Shown here one piece after another: positions 1 through 9,354 of a DNA stretch of 20,957 nucleotides. Position numbers and translations under genes: made by a program. Origin of the DNA: Ignavibacteriaceae bacterium (GTDB lineage Bacteria; Bacteroidota; Ignavibacteria; Ignavibacteriales; Ignavibacteriaceae); contig JALNWB010000056.1 in the NCBI GenBank assembly GCA_023231105.1, forward strand, positions 1-20,957, given 5' to 3'. Under the pieces are notes generated by a model, which was not told where the DNA came from, did no database searches, and was given only the letters and a program-made list of their open reading frames with translations. Each line of letters begins with the position of its first letter. The stretch's first letter is position 1.

Positions 1-299
1 ACGAAGAGCCGATGATGAATGTTGTCGGTTCATATCAAAACGAAAAATGGCGGATAATTGTTTTCTTAAGAAAAAAACACAGGCCTGATGCGTTCTTTGA
101 AGAAGATGAAGAAAAGAAAATTTTGCTTAGTCCGGCAGCCGTTGATATTGGCGGAGTATGCATCACTCCACGCGAACAAGATTTTGCAACAATCACTAAA
201 GAAAAATTGAAAAATATTTTTACAGAGGTTTTTATTGATGAAAGTCTGTTTCAGAAATTCAAAAACAAGTTGAGGAGTGATCTTGAAATTTATTTTTAG
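1..299 (+). CDS. DUF4922-like protein, 3' end only
   Basis: This is the C-terminal end of a gene that starts outside the window. The frame is open from base 3 and reads E-E-P before the first in-window methionine at base 12, so that ATG is probably not the start. The segment W-R-I-I-V-F-L-R-K-K-H-R-P, followed by L-S-P-A-A-V-D-I-G-G-V and I-T-P-R-E-Q-D-F, resembles from memory the C-terminal part of DUF4922 proteins, which are distant relatives of the HIT/ATP-adenylyltransferase fold found in Bacteroidota. Its biochemical role is unknown to me. The stop TAG at 297-299 overlaps the stop of the convergent transporter gene (296-298), so the two genes share their ends with no terminator between them. 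Confidence 0.7.
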   Translation, partial: EEPMMNVVGSYQNEKWRIIVFLRKKHRPDAFFEEDEEKKILLSPAAVDIGGVCITPREQDFATITKEKLKNIFTEVFIDESLFQKFKNKLRSDLEIYF

Positions 300-1396
300 T
301 CTTGACTCATAAGATCGGCGATAAATCGTAAGTTCTGATTTTTAGAATTAGAAATAATTATTTTGATGATCGCAGTGAGCGGAACGGCTAAGAGCATTCC
401 AAGAATTCCCCAAACATAACCCCAAATCAAAACCGAAAGAAGAATAGCAATCGGGTTCAAGTTTAAACGCCTGCCGATTAGCTGCGGTTCTAATAAATTA
501 AAAAAAGCAGTTTGAATAAATCCCATACCGCCGGCAATTAAAAGCGTATAGCTTAACGATTCAAATTGAATAATCGCCATCAACGTTGGCAGTACTAAAG
601 CTATCGCAGAGCCTATTGACGGAATAAAATTTAGGAAGAACGTCAGCAGTCCCCACATAATCGGGAAATCAATTTTAAAAATGAATAGGAAAAAACCAAC
701 GAAAATTCCTGCCAAAAGATTAATTGAAATTTTCGAGATAATATATTTCTGAATTTGTTCTGTAATGGTTTTTAATGTTTTGGCAAGCTGCAATTCTGCC
801 GGTTTTTCTCTTTTAGCGGACACAAAATCCGAAGGTTGATTTACTAATGGCGTGGAATCATCACCGTAATATCTTCTTCTGATAGCAGCTAAAATAGACT
901 TATGCCCGCTTACAATAAAGATGAAAAATAAAAGAAGGAAAAGAATATTTCCCACCAAACTGAATGCTGAATTAAAAACGCCGCCGGCGAGGGCTTTATA
1001 ATCAAGCTTTGTTAATATTTTTTGGATCGAAAAATATTTAAAATACGGGTCGGTAATTCCTAATCCGATTGCAGTTTCTCTAACGATTGAATTAAGTTTA
1101 GAAAAATAATTTGGTAAATCTTCAGACAACCGTAATACGGAATCAACAACAAACCTAATAACTCCAAATGAGATAAACGTTATGATAATTATATTAAAAA
1201 CGATAACTATCCAGAGAGGAATTTTTTTCTCCGTTAAAAAGGAATTAACCGGTGAAAAAAGAATAAAGAGAAAAGAGGCGACAACAAAGGGAACGAGAAT
1301 GCTCTGCAATTCGGAAAGGAGAATTCCAAGAGCTACGAGTCCGATGATGACAACGAAAAATATTAAAGTAGAATTGGATTCAAATTTTTCTTTCAT
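296..1396 (-). CDS. AI-2E family transporter (PerM/TqsA-like)
   Basis: This 366-residue polytopic inner-membrane protein is of the AI-2E transporter family (PF01594). Hydrophobic segments lie around residues 11-47, 61-82, 143-163, 225-240, 247-275, 283-297 and 316-348. The family signatures F-I-P-S-I-G (257-262), N-L-L-E-P-Q-L-I-G (300-308) and W-G-Y-V-W-G-I-L-G followed by A-V-P-L (325-340) are present. Family members are proposed to export signals or small molecules, or act in ion exchange; the substrate here cannot be told. I place the start at the ATG at 1394-1396. The longer reading from a GTG at 1448-1450 would begin inside the -33 promoter element and adds 18 unusual residues. The soluble loop at about residues 176-205 is charged and variable. 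Confidence 0.88.
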   Translation of the reverse strand: MKEKFESNSTLIFFVVIIGLVALGILLSELQSILVPFVVASFLFILFSPVNSFLTEKKIPLWIVIVFNIIIITFISFGVIRFVVDSVLRLSEDLPNYFSKLNSIVRETAIGLGITDPYFKYFSIQKILTKLDYKALAGGVFNSAFSLVGNILFLLLFFIFIVSGHKSILAAIRRRYYGDDSTPLVNQPSDFVSAKREKPAELQLAKTLKTITEQIQKYIISKISINLLAGIFVGFFLFIFKIDFPIMWGLLTFFLNFIPSIGSAIALVLPTLMAIIQFESLSYTLLIAGGMGFIQTAFFNLLEPQLIGRRLNLNPIAILLSVLIWGYVWGILGMLLAVPLTAIIKIIISNSKNQNLRFIADLMSQD

Positions 1397-1421
1397 ACCT
1401 ATACAATAAAATTGTTCACTA

Positions 1422-1452
1422 CAAAAGTATTTATAATTTTTACTTTCCACAA
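1422..1452 (-). promoter_or_regulatory. Bacteroidota-type promoter for the AI-2E transporter gene
   Basis: On the minus strand, TTG (1450-1452), a 20-bp spacer and TACTTTTG (1422-1429) match the Bacteroidota primary-sigma consensus TTG-N19/20-TAnnTTTG with no mismatch. The predicted transcript start is about 5-7 bases further, leaving a leader of about 20 bases before the ATG at 1396. The match is read directly; activity is inferred. Confidence 0.65.
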
Positions 1453-1509
1453 CGAAATGCGGAAAAAATCTTTTAATTTGAAGAAAACCGGCTTATTTGT
1501 ATTTTTTTT

Positions 1510-1539
1510 TTGACTTTAATGAAATATCGATTATTTTTG
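1510..1539 (+). promoter_or_regulatory. Bacteroidota-type promoter for the receptor-cargo-barrel operon
   Basis: TTG at 1510-1512, a 19-bp spacer and TATTTTTG at 1532-1539 match the Bacteroidota consensus exactly. Transcription would begin near 1545, giving a leader of about 105 bases before the ATG at 1650. The leader holds a small inverted repeat, GAATGA (1562-1567) with TCATTC (1582-1587), of unknown significance. A good ribosome binding site, AGGGAGG at 1636-1642, lies 7 bases before the start codon. Confidence 0.65.
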
Positions 1540-1649
1540 ATTTGCCATAAAAATTAAAAGTGAATGAACCACTCAACTTTTTCATTCTTTTATTTATTTA
1601 AACACAATTAACTTAGTTATCAAGTATGTGAGAGTAGGGAGGCTTACAC

Positions 1650-4451
1650 ATGAGAATTGATAGACAATTTATTTTAGTTTTATTTAGTTTCTTTCTCTTA
1701 TCCTTTTCTGCGTTCTCTCAGACAGGAAAAATTGCCGGAAAAATTTCCGATGCTGCCAACAATGAAGGCATTCCTTTTGTGAATGTTATCGTTGTTGGAA
1801 CCACACAAGGCGCCGCATCAAACTTAGATGGTGATTTCAGTATCATCAATCTTAAGCCCGGAGTTTACACTGTGCAAATAAGCGCAATAGGATATAACAC
1901 CGTTACCTACCAAAACATTAATGTTTCAACAGGATTAACGACTGCATTAAATGCGAAATTAAGTTCCAACGCAGTTACTATTTCTCAAGACGTTGTTATT
2001 GTAGCGGAAAGACCTATGGTGCAAAAAGATTTAACAGCATCAACCTCAATTATGAGTGATCAACTTATTTCCGAACTTCCGGTAACTGAAGTTGGTGATT
2101 TACTGCAACTGCAAGCCGGTATTACCAAAAGCGGCAACGGAGACCTTCACTTACGCGGCGGAAGAAGCGGTCAGATTGCTTTTCAAATTGACGGCGTTCC
2201 TATTACTGATGCATATGACGGCAGTAATGTTATTGATGTTTCAACAAATTCTATCAAAGAATTGCAAGTTGTCTCCGGCGCTTTTAATGCAGAATTCGGT
2301 CAAGCAATGTCCGGCATTGTTAACATCGTAACTAAAGACGGTGATGATCATTTTAGCGGAAGTTTGCAATCTTATGTTGGAGATTATGTCTCTTCCAGAG
2401 AAGACAAATTTTGGGATATTAAAAACATTAAGCCAACCGCAATACGAAATATTGAAGGAAGTTTTAGCGGACCGATTATTCCGGACAATTTATTCTTCTT
2501 TATTAATGGAAGATATTTTTATAACACCGGTTACCTTTACGGTAAAAGAGATTTCTTAGTAACAGATTTTGCCCGCGAAAGAGATGCTTCCCAGGGTGGC
2601 GGATATTATGTTCAGAAAAGCGGTGATAGCGCATTCGTTCCTATGAATCATAATGACCGCGTTTTCGGTCAAGCGAAATTGACATATCGTTTAACCGGCG
2701 GAGTTAGATTAAGCTATAATTATATTCTAGATAGACAACAATACCAAGATTATGATGGTAATAACAGATTAACCCCGGATAATAATCTTCATCGATTTAA
2801 AACAGGGTATTCAAATACCTTAAGTTTAAATCATGCAATTTCAGCATCCACATTTTACACTTTAAACCTCTCTTATTTCTTTAAAGATTATCACCACTAT
2901 TTATTTGAGAATGTCTATACCGGTGATCCACTTCAGCCGACGTTCTATATTGACAACAGTTTCCTTCAAACACCTCCATATAGTTTTGCTATCGGAGGAA
3001 CAAATACAAACAGATTTACACGGAATACTTCTTCAATTTCTGCTAAGTTGGATATGACTTCTCAGTTGAATAAAGAAATTTCAATTCAATTCGGCGGAGA
3101 GTTTAAGAAACACCGTTTATACTATCAAAATATAACTTTGCAACCGTTGTTAGTTGACGGTTCAAAAACTTTTCCATACAACGTAACTGTCCCGGCTGCT
3201 ACTTCAACAGACTTTGACCAGTATATTAAAGAACCGACTGAAGTTTCGGGTTATATTCAATCAAAGTTTGAAGCGTTCAATTTGATATTTAATGCAGGTA
3301 TTCGGATGGATGTTTTCAATCCTAACAGCTTTATCCTTAGCGATCCGTCAGACCCGGATATAAACAATCCTATTCGTCCTGAAAATCAATATGTTGATGC
3401 TAACCAGAATGGGAAATTCGATGCCGGAGAAACAATTAAAACTTTAGCAGAGAGAAAAACCTATTGGTATAAAGATGCTAAGGTGAAATATCAATTAAGC
3501 CCGAGATTAGGAATCGCATTCCCCATTACCGATAAAGGCGTTATTCACTTTTCTTATGGACATTTTTTCCAACTTCCTTCTTATGAACTTCTTTATTCCA
3601 ATCCTAATTTTAAACTTAGCGATGGTTCCGGTAATCAGGGGTTAGTTGGAAATGCTGATTTGAAACCTCAAAAAACGGTCAAAGGAGAAATCGGAATTCA
3701 ACAGCAGCTTGGCGAAGATATGGCTATTGATGTTACGATGTTCTTCGAGGATTTCCGCGATCTTATCGGCACCCAGACGAATGACATTTTGGTTTTCGGC
3801 GGAGCTAAATCCTACAGTCAATATGCTAATTCCGATTTTGGATTTTCAAAAGGAATTATAGTAAAATTTGAAAAACGTTTCATGGATGGTTTAGCGGTAA
3901 ATCTTGACTACACTTATGCAGTTACAAAAGGAAATGCCTCTAACCCTGCTGATGCAAGAAATGCCGTTTTAGGCGGCGCAGCCCCTGAAACTTTTATCAC
4001 TCCGCTTGATTGGGATCAAACACATACGCTTAATTTAACGGCTGCTTATACGGTTCAAGATAATTACGGATTCTCGATAATTGCTAATTATTATTCGGGA
4101 CAGCCATATACACGCCAACCAAACAAAAATACTTTGGTTACACAAAACGCGTTCCCAAAGAACAGCGATAACAAACCAAGCATTTTTAATGTTGATCTGC
4201 GGGCGTATAAAGATTTCAAAATTGATAGTTACAAAATTTCATTATTTGTTAAAGTTTTCAACTTGCTCGACCTCGATAACCCAAGAGGAGTTTACGGAGA
4301 TACCGGCGATCCTCTCTTTACATTTGGAAAGTTGGATGCTAAGAAGATTAATCCTGCTATGTATTACAATACTTTGGATGAACTTTATACCAATCCGACA
4401 TATTTTTCAGAACCGCGAAGAGTTGAGCTCGGCGCTTCATTTAACTTTTAA
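1650..4451 (+). CDS. TonB-dependent receptor with carboxypeptidase-like regulatory domain
   Basis: This 933-residue outer-membrane receptor is the first gene of a three-gene operon. It has a signal peptide (residues 1 to about 24, ending A-F-S-Q), then a beta-sandwich carboxypeptidase-like regulatory domain (about 27-110, with G-K-I-S-D, N-L-D-G-D-F-S-I and G-V-Y-T-V). A plug domain (about 120-230) shows D-L-L-Q-L-Q-A-G, L-R-G-G-R-S and G-Q-A-M-S-G-I-V-N-I-V-T-K. The rest is a large barrel ending in phenylalanine, as is usual for outer-membrane barrels. Receptors of this type either import ligands using TonB energy or, in this phylum, accompany surface proteins. No SusD-like lipoprotein follows; instead come a large secreted protein (18-bp gap) and a PorV/PorQ-like barrel. 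The strong AGGGAGG site supports the chosen start. The ligand is unknown. Confidence 0.9.
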   Translation: MRIDRQFILVLFSFFLLSFSAFSQTGKIAGKISDAANNEGIPFVNVIVVGTTQGAASNLDGDFSIINLKPGVYTVQISAIGYNTVTYQNINVSTGLTTALNAKLSSNAVTISQDVVIVAERPMVQKDLTASTSIMSDQLISELPVTEVGDLLQLQAGITKSGNGDLHLRGGRSGQIAFQIDGVPITDAYDGSNVIDVSTNSIKELQVVSGAFNAEFGQAMSGIVNIVTKDGDDHFSGSLQSYVGDYVSSREDKFWDIKNIKPTAIRNIEGSFSGPIIPDNLFFFINGRYFYNTGYLYGKRDFLVTDFARERDASQGGGYYVQKSGDSAFVPMNHNDRVFGQAKLTYRLTGGVRLSYNYILDRQQYQDYDGNNRLTPDNNLHRFKTGYSNTLSLNHAISASTFYTLNLSYFFKDYHHYLFENVYTGDPLQPTFYIDNSFLQTPPYSFAIGGTNTNRFTRNTSSISAKLDMTSQLNKEISIQFGGEFKKHRLYYQNITLQPLLVDGSKTFPYNVTVPAATSTDFDQYIKEPTEVSGYIQSKFEAFNLIFNAGIRMDVFNPNSFILSDPSDPDINNPIRPENQYVDANQNGKFDAGETIKTLAERKTYWYKDAKVKYQLSPRLGIAFPITDKGVIHFSYGHFFQLPSYELLYSNPNFKLSDGSGNQGLVGNADLKPQKTVKGEIGIQQQLGEDMAIDVTMFFEDFRDLIGTQTNDILVFGGAKSYSQYANSDFGFSKGIIVKFEKRFMDGLAVNLDYTYAVTKGNASNPADARNAVLGGAAPETFITPLDWDQTHTLNLTAAYTVQDNYGFSIIANYYSGQPYTRQPNKNTLVTQNAFPKNSDNKPSIFNVDLRAYKDFKIDSYKISLFVKVFNLLDLDNPRGVYGDTGDPLFTFGKLDAKKINPAMYYNTLDELYTNPTYFSEPRRVELGASFNF

Positions 4452-4469
4452 TTCTAAGGTACAGTAGAT

Positions 4470-7400
4470 ATGAATAAAAAATATTATAAAAATTTAATAC
4501 TCATCTTTTTTCTTGCGGTCGGCAGTCTTCTTGCCCAACGAAGTGACCCAAATTTAAGAAGAGTCGGTTTTCATAAAGGAAATAGAGTCGCTATTTCTTT
4601 TTATAACGATGGACAAATTTCCGGATTTAACCAGGGAGTTGATATTCGCGGAGAATGGCCCCGCGGTTCCGGTGAAAACTATATTGGCGACTGCATCCCG
4701 TTAATTGGAGTTGAGTTTATTAATAAGAAGGGAGATACGCTTCATTCCGTAACTATCTCACGTGGTCCGAGAAAAGGACAAGCAGCGGAAAAGAATCCTA
4801 CGTATAATTATTTCTGGGGATTTAATCCTATGCCTGGTTTTAACAATCCGGCTTATGAAAGTAAAGTTGCTCAAGAAGGAATTGCGATGAGTCATTTGCC
4901 GGGAACCTGGCCTATTGGCGGCTGGCGCGATCATCCGGATTGGACTGATAAAAATGGAGTTTCTGAGTGGGATGGGTATTTTGGACGCGGACAAATTAAT
5001 GCTGATCAGGAAAGTTATTACTGGGCTGACGACCAATGGGATGATGAATTTAACGGTACGCCGGACGAAACTTCTCCCGCAACACTTTTTCTGCCTGATT
5101 CTACAGATCCCTCGCGTCATGGAATGGGATTGCAATTAGCTGTTCGCGGTTTCCAATGGGCAAGTTTTTTAGCAGAAAATACTATCTTCTGGTTATATGA
5201 TATTAAAAATGAAGGTAAGTATAATTTCAAAAAAGCTGATTTCGGAACCGTTGTTGGAACATTAGCAGGCGGAGACGGAGACAGCGGAGACGACCTTGGT
5301 TATTTTGATATTGATGCGTGGATTACTTATTCTTGGGATAATGATGGAATTGGCAACCACGGGCAAAAAGTTGGATATGTTGGATATGCATTCCTTGAAT
5401 CTCCGGGAAATCCTTTTGATGGTATAGACAATGATGACGATGATCCTAATCCAAATGCAAAAACGTTTGTGAAAGCGGACTTCGATTCGGTAGTTTATAA
5501 AACCGGCGATGTTGTTGTTCTAATTGATCCGGTAACTTATGTAAGAAGTTTACATACGGTAAAAGCTACAAAAGATACTGTTTATTCAATGGGAGTACAG
5601 TTTATCATTAATCCAGGTGTTACAAAATTCCGCGAAGGAAATATTGCTTCCGTTGCAAACGGTGTTTCTTTGCCAGACCCTTCTGCCTACGATGGAATTG
5701 ATAATGATCTTGATGGTTTAATTGATGAGAATGAAGCCATTCATTTCGAAACAAGAAGCAAAAAAGGTCTAAAAGGTTTACGTTATAAAGATTATAGAAA
5801 TAATATTGCCGTTAATGATCCGTTGATTGATGAAAGACGGGACAACGCAGCAGGAAATATTATTTCAAGTTACGTTTTAGATGCCGATAAAAATGTTGTA
5901 ATGAAATCTCATTTTGAGGGTGATGAAGACGGCGATTGGGACCCCGCAGTTGATGATGTAGGTTCCGATGGTGTTGGAAAAGAAGATGCAAATTATATTG
6001 GTCCAGATGCTGATGGAACTGAAGGAAACGGAATTCCGGATCAGGGTGAACCTAATTTCGGAAGAACAGATCCTGATGAATCAGATCAAATCGGTTTAAC
6101 AAGTTTCAACTTTTTTAATCAACCGTCTTCTCCGGATTTAAGCGATGATAAACTTGTATGGACGAGAATGTTCCCGGGTAGATTTGACGTCGTTCCTCCA
6201 ACCCCAATGGATGGAGACTTTATTTATGCGTCCGGTTACTTTCCATTAAAAGCGAATCAGACCGAAAGATTCTCGGTTGCTCTTCTTTTTGGAGTAGATT
6301 ATAATGACATTACAAGAAGCAAAAAAATCGTTCAACAAATTTATAATGCTGGATATAAATTCCCTCAACCTCCTAGAAAACCGAAAATTACTATTACGCA
6401 GGAAGACGGTAATGTAGTTATTTATTGGGATGGAAATCCTGTTGAAAATTCTAAAGATTTTATTTCTAAGAAAAAAGATTTTCAAGGATATAAAATTTAC
6501 CGGGCTACAGATGCAGGATTCATCGACTCCAGGCAAATTACCAGTGCACTCGGTACACTAGCTTTCGATAAGCCGATTGTACAATACGATCTAATTGATA
6601 GTATTAAAGGATTCTTTTATCCTTCAGCCGCTCTCCTTGAACAAGTCGGTGGAACGACCTTCTACCTCGGGAGTAATACCGGCATTGTTAATAAATTTAT
6701 AGATTCAACGGTTACCAAAGGGCAGACCTATTACTATGCAGTTTGTTCCTACGATGCAGGCGAATCAAAATTAGATATTTTCCCTTCGGAAAATTCAAAG
6801 TTTATTGATAGAACATCTTCGGGACAAATTGTTACCGATGATAATACCGGTTATATAACCCCGGGATTCCGTCCCAGCGGATATAAACCTGCTAAAATCG
6901 GGTTGTTGCAAAAATCGGCTAACTTCAGAGGAACCGGTTCTATAGAAATTGAGATGGTTGACGATCATGCAGTTCGTCCGAATAATCAATACCAAATTGC
7001 TTTTCAAGATACTGCACTTCAAGGCTATACATCAAACTGGTCATTAATAGATTTAGTAACCCCGGACACTGTAAAAATTCCTTCACTTAATGCTCAATAT
7101 CTTGTTAAACCCGGTGAAACCATCTCCGTACCAAAGGGAGTTGATATTATTGTTAACGGTGAAACAAGAAAAACGGATACAACTATCTTTGTTGGAACTG
7201 TTGATACCGTAGTTAATAAAAGCACAAAATTTAACGGAGAAACTAAAATTGTACAAGGATTTAGAGTTCAATTATATAATGATGATGTGATCAAAACCGA
7301 TACAATGAGATCAAAGTTCGAGGGGATCTCTTCAACCAAAGAACCACCGTATATTTTTAGAGTATTTCCTTTCCCAACTAAACCTGAGATAGCGGGAATT

Positions 7401-8108
7401 GCGATGCCTTATGATTATCAATTAGTTTTTTCTGACGCTATTGCTGATACTTCAGTAGCAGATACTTTGGGCACTAATACTTCAACAAATAGAAAACCTG
7501 CTGTTCCGGTAACATTTAGAGTAAAAAATCTGACAACAGGTAGTTTTATCAAGTTTGTCTATTTCAAAACCGGTACTGTAAGTACAAGTCACAATATTAT
7601 TTTTAAGGAAGATGTTCAAGGAAAAAATTATCGGACGTTTCAAGTTGTCATCCAGTATGATTCTGCGAATGCCCCGATAGAATCCAAAGGCACCTTAACA
7701 ATATATAGTACTAAACCTTTCAATAGGAATGATCAACTTACTTTCTCAATAGATCAGGCAAGCATTGATAATAGTCTCGCTAAGAATGATTTAGATAAAA
7801 TTAGAGTGGTTCCGAATCCTTATGTGGTAACACATGATGCTGAATCAAGATTATCGAGTACGCAGACAAGCGGAAGAGGTGAAAGAGAAATTCGCTTTAC
7901 CAGGATCCCCCCGGGATCGAAAATTTCGATCTTTACGGTTCGCGGTGAATTGGTGAAAACATTAAATCACAACGATCTGTTTGTTGGAGATGTTTATTGG
8001 AATCTACGTACCGAGGAAAACCTCGACGTAGCTTTCGGCGTGTATGTATTTGTAGTGGATGCGCCGAATGTCGGAACGAAAATTGGCAAATTTGCTCTCA
8101 TTAAATAA
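4470..8108 (+). CDS. Large secreted protein with FnIII-like and C-terminal sorting/FlgD-Ig-like domain
   Basis: This 1212-residue exported protein has a signal peptide (residues 1-23, ending L-L-A-Q). Acidic loops D-G-I-D-N-D-D-D-D (near residue 317), D-G-I-D-N-D-L-D-G-L-I-D-E (near 407) and a D/G-rich stretch (about 485-540) resemble thrombospondin type-3/EF-like calcium loops. A fibronectin type III-like segment spans about 635-765 (Y-W-D-G-N-P, then Q-G-Y-K-I-Y-R-A-T, then Y-Y-Y-A-V). The last 105 residues carry V-V-P-N-P-Y, K-I-S-I-F-T-V-R-G-E-L-V, F-G-V-Y-V-F and terminal F-A-L-I-K. That is the layout of T9SS type A C-terminal domains and of the related FlgD Ig-like fold. It probably rides the type IX system to the cell surface. 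I do not recognise a catalytic domain. The gene lies 18 bp after the receptor and 13 bp before the barrel, so the three are co-transcribed. Confidence 0.8.
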   Translation: MNKKYYKNLILIFFLAVGSLLAQRSDPNLRRVGFHKGNRVAISFYNDGQISGFNQGVDIRGEWPRGSGENYIGDCIPLIGVEFINKKGDTLHSVTISRGPRKGQAAEKNPTYNYFWGFNPMPGFNNPAYESKVAQEGIAMSHLPGTWPIGGWRDHPDWTDKNGVSEWDGYFGRGQINADQESYYWADDQWDDEFNGTPDETSPATLFLPDSTDPSRHGMGLQLAVRGFQWASFLAENTIFWLYDIKNEGKYNFKKADFGTVVGTLAGGDGDSGDDLGYFDIDAWITYSWDNDGIGNHGQKVGYVGYAFLESPGNPFDGIDNDDDDPNPNAKTFVKADFDSVVYKTGDVVVLIDPVTYVRSLHTVKATKDTVYSMGVQFIINPGVTKFREGNIASVANGVSLPDPSAYDGIDNDLDGLIDENEAIHFETRSKKGLKGLRYKDYRNNIAVNDPLIDERRDNAAGNIISSYVLDADKNVVMKSHFEGDEDGDWDPAVDDVGSDGVGKEDANYIGPDADGTEGNGIPDQGEPNFGRTDPDESDQIGLTSFNFFNQPSSPDLSDDKLVWTRMFPGRFDVVPPTPMDGDFIYASGYFPLKANQTERFSVALLFGVDYNDITRSKKIVQQIYNAGYKFPQPPRKPKITITQEDGNVVIYWDGNPVENSKDFISKKKDFQGYKIYRATDAGFIDSRQITSALGTLAFDKPIVQYDLIDSIKGFFYPSAALLEQVGGTTFYLGSNTGIVNKFIDSTVTKGQTYYYAVCSYDAGESKLDIFPSENSKFIDRTSSGQIVTDDNTGYITPGFRPSGYKPAKIGLLQKSANFRGTGSIEIEMVDDHAVRPNNQYQIAFQDTALQGYTSNWSLIDLVTPDTVKIPSLNAQYLVKPGETISVPKGVDIIVNGETRKTDTTIFVGTVDTVVNKSTKFNGETKIVQGFRVQLYNDDVIKTDTMRSKFEGISSTKEPPYIFRVFPFPTKPEIAGIAMPYDYQLVFSDAIADTSVADTLGTNTSTNRKPAVPVTFRVKNLTTGSFIKFVYFKTGTVSTSHNIIFKEDVQGKNYRTFQVVIQYDSANAPIESKGTLTIYSTKPFNRNDQLTFSIDQASIDNSLAKNDLDKIRVVPNPYVVTHDAESRLSSTQTSGRGEREIRFTRIPPGSKISIFTVRGELVKTLNHNDLFVGDVYWNLRTEENLDVAFGVYVFVVDAPNVGTKIGKFALIK

Positions 8109-8121
8109 CGGAGTTTGAGAG

Positions 8122-9129
8122 ATGAGAAAACTTTTTATAATAAATTTATTGATCTTTATAACCGCTCTTTCTTTTGCACAAACGAAAGTCGGTTCAACTG
8201 CGGCGCCATTCTTAAACATTGGAGTTGGATCCCGTCCGGTATCTATGGGAGGCGCCTTTTCAGCAACAGCTAATGACATTACTTCTCTTTATTGGAATCC
8301 CGCAGGGGCTTCAAGAGTTGTAGGGAATGAAGCGTTCTTTGCACACACAAAGTGGTTTGCAGATATTACTTATAATTGGGCAGGAGCCTTGTTAAATTTA
8401 GGTGATCTCGGCTCTGTCGGTTTAAGCGTAACGTATCTTGACTACGGTAAAATGGAAGTTACAACGATGCGTGAACCTGATGGAACCGGCGAAATGTTTT
8501 CGGCAAAGGATTATTCGCTTGCCTTAACGTATGCCTATAATTTAACCGACCGCTTTTCTGTCGGCGGCAATCTTAAATATATTAATGAATCGATTTGGAA
8601 CTCCTCCGCTTCTGCTGTTGCAGTTGATTTGGGAATTCTCTTTAATTCGGATATTTATGGTTTAAGAATGGCTGCAACTATTACCAACTTTGGAACTGAT
8701 ATGAAAATGGACGGAAAAGATTTATACGTTCTGCATGATATCAATCCGAATATTTATGGTAATAACCCGCTGATTCTGGCTACGTTAAATACAGATAATT
8801 TTCCGCTGCCTTTAACTTTTAGAGTTGGTGTTGCAATGGACTTGCTGAATTCGGAAGAACACCGGTTTACAGTTGGTGTTGATGCTTTACATCCGAATGA
8901 CAATTCCGAATCAATTAATGTTGGGGCGGAATACGTCTTTGAGAATATGATTGCGATCCGCGGCGGATATAAATCGCTGTTTCTTACTAACACGGAAGAA
9001 GGATTAACACTCGGCGTTGGATTGATGTATGAGTTCTTCCCCGGTTTGGGAGTTTCGCTTGATTACGCTTACCAGGATTTTGGTATGTTAAAAAATACCC
9101 AGCATTTTTCAATGGGTATTAAGTTCTAA
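8122..9129 (+). CDS. PorV/PorQ family outer-membrane barrel
   Basis: This 335-residue protein has a signal peptide (1-20, ending S-F-A-Q) and the typical PorV/PorQ (UPF0164-like) N-terminus: A-A-P-F-L-N-I-G-V-G-S-R-P, then G-G-A-F-S-A-T-A-N-D and L-Y-W-N-P-A-G. Alternating hydrophobic strands follow to a terminal phenylalanine, indicating a FadL-like beta-barrel. In T9SS bacteria PorV escorts cargo carrying a C-terminal domain from the translocon to the attachment complex. Whether this copy is general PorV or a paralogue serving its operon partner is unknown. It lies 13 bp after the cargo gene, behind a CGGAG site, and is last in the operon before the terminator at 9151-9183. Confidence 0.87.
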   Translation: MRKLFIINLLIFITALSFAQTKVGSTAAPFLNIGVGSRPVSMGGAFSATANDITSLYWNPAGASRVVGNEAFFAHTKWFADITYNWAGALLNLGDLGSVGLSVTYLDYGKMEVTTMREPDGTGEMFSAKDYSLALTYAYNLTDRFSVGGNLKYINESIWNSSASAVAVDLGILFNSDIYGLRMAATITNFGTDMKMDGKDLYVLHDINPNIYGNNPLILATLNTDNFPLPLTFRVGVAMDLLNSEEHRFTVGVDALHPNDNSESINVGAEYVFENMIAIRGGYKSLFLTNTEEGLTLGVGLMYEFFPGLGVSLDYAYQDFGMLKNTQHFSMGIKF

Positions 9130-9150
9130 CAACAGCTACTCTTTTAATTG

Positions 9151-9183
9151 AAAAAGGCATATCATATTTGGTATGCCTTTTTT
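9151..9183 (+). terminator. Strong intrinsic terminator of the 1650-9129 operon
   Basis: AAAAAGGCATA (9151-9161) pairs with TATGCCTTTTT (starting at 9172), giving an 11-bp stem, extendable by T-G and C-G pairs, with a 6-base loop and a T-run. The A-run before and T-run after make it potentially bidirectional. It lies 21 bp after the PorV/PorQ stop codon. Confidence 0.88.
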
Positions 9184-9354
9184 GTTTATGGCTCAAAATT
9201 TTTTTATAAACCTACCCAGCATTTGGTGCAGCGAAATAGTTTTAAACTCACTTAGGATATAGCTATCCGAAAAGTAATTTGTCATAATTTCAAATTTAGT
9301 TTTACAATTCAACTGAAGTTTGCTTAATTTTACAAAAAACTATTTGTTTGGTAT

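Noticed and set aside
1397..1450. Longer AI-2E transporter from the GTG at 1450
   Set aside because: It would start inside a perfect promoter, and the added 18 residues are not typical of the family.
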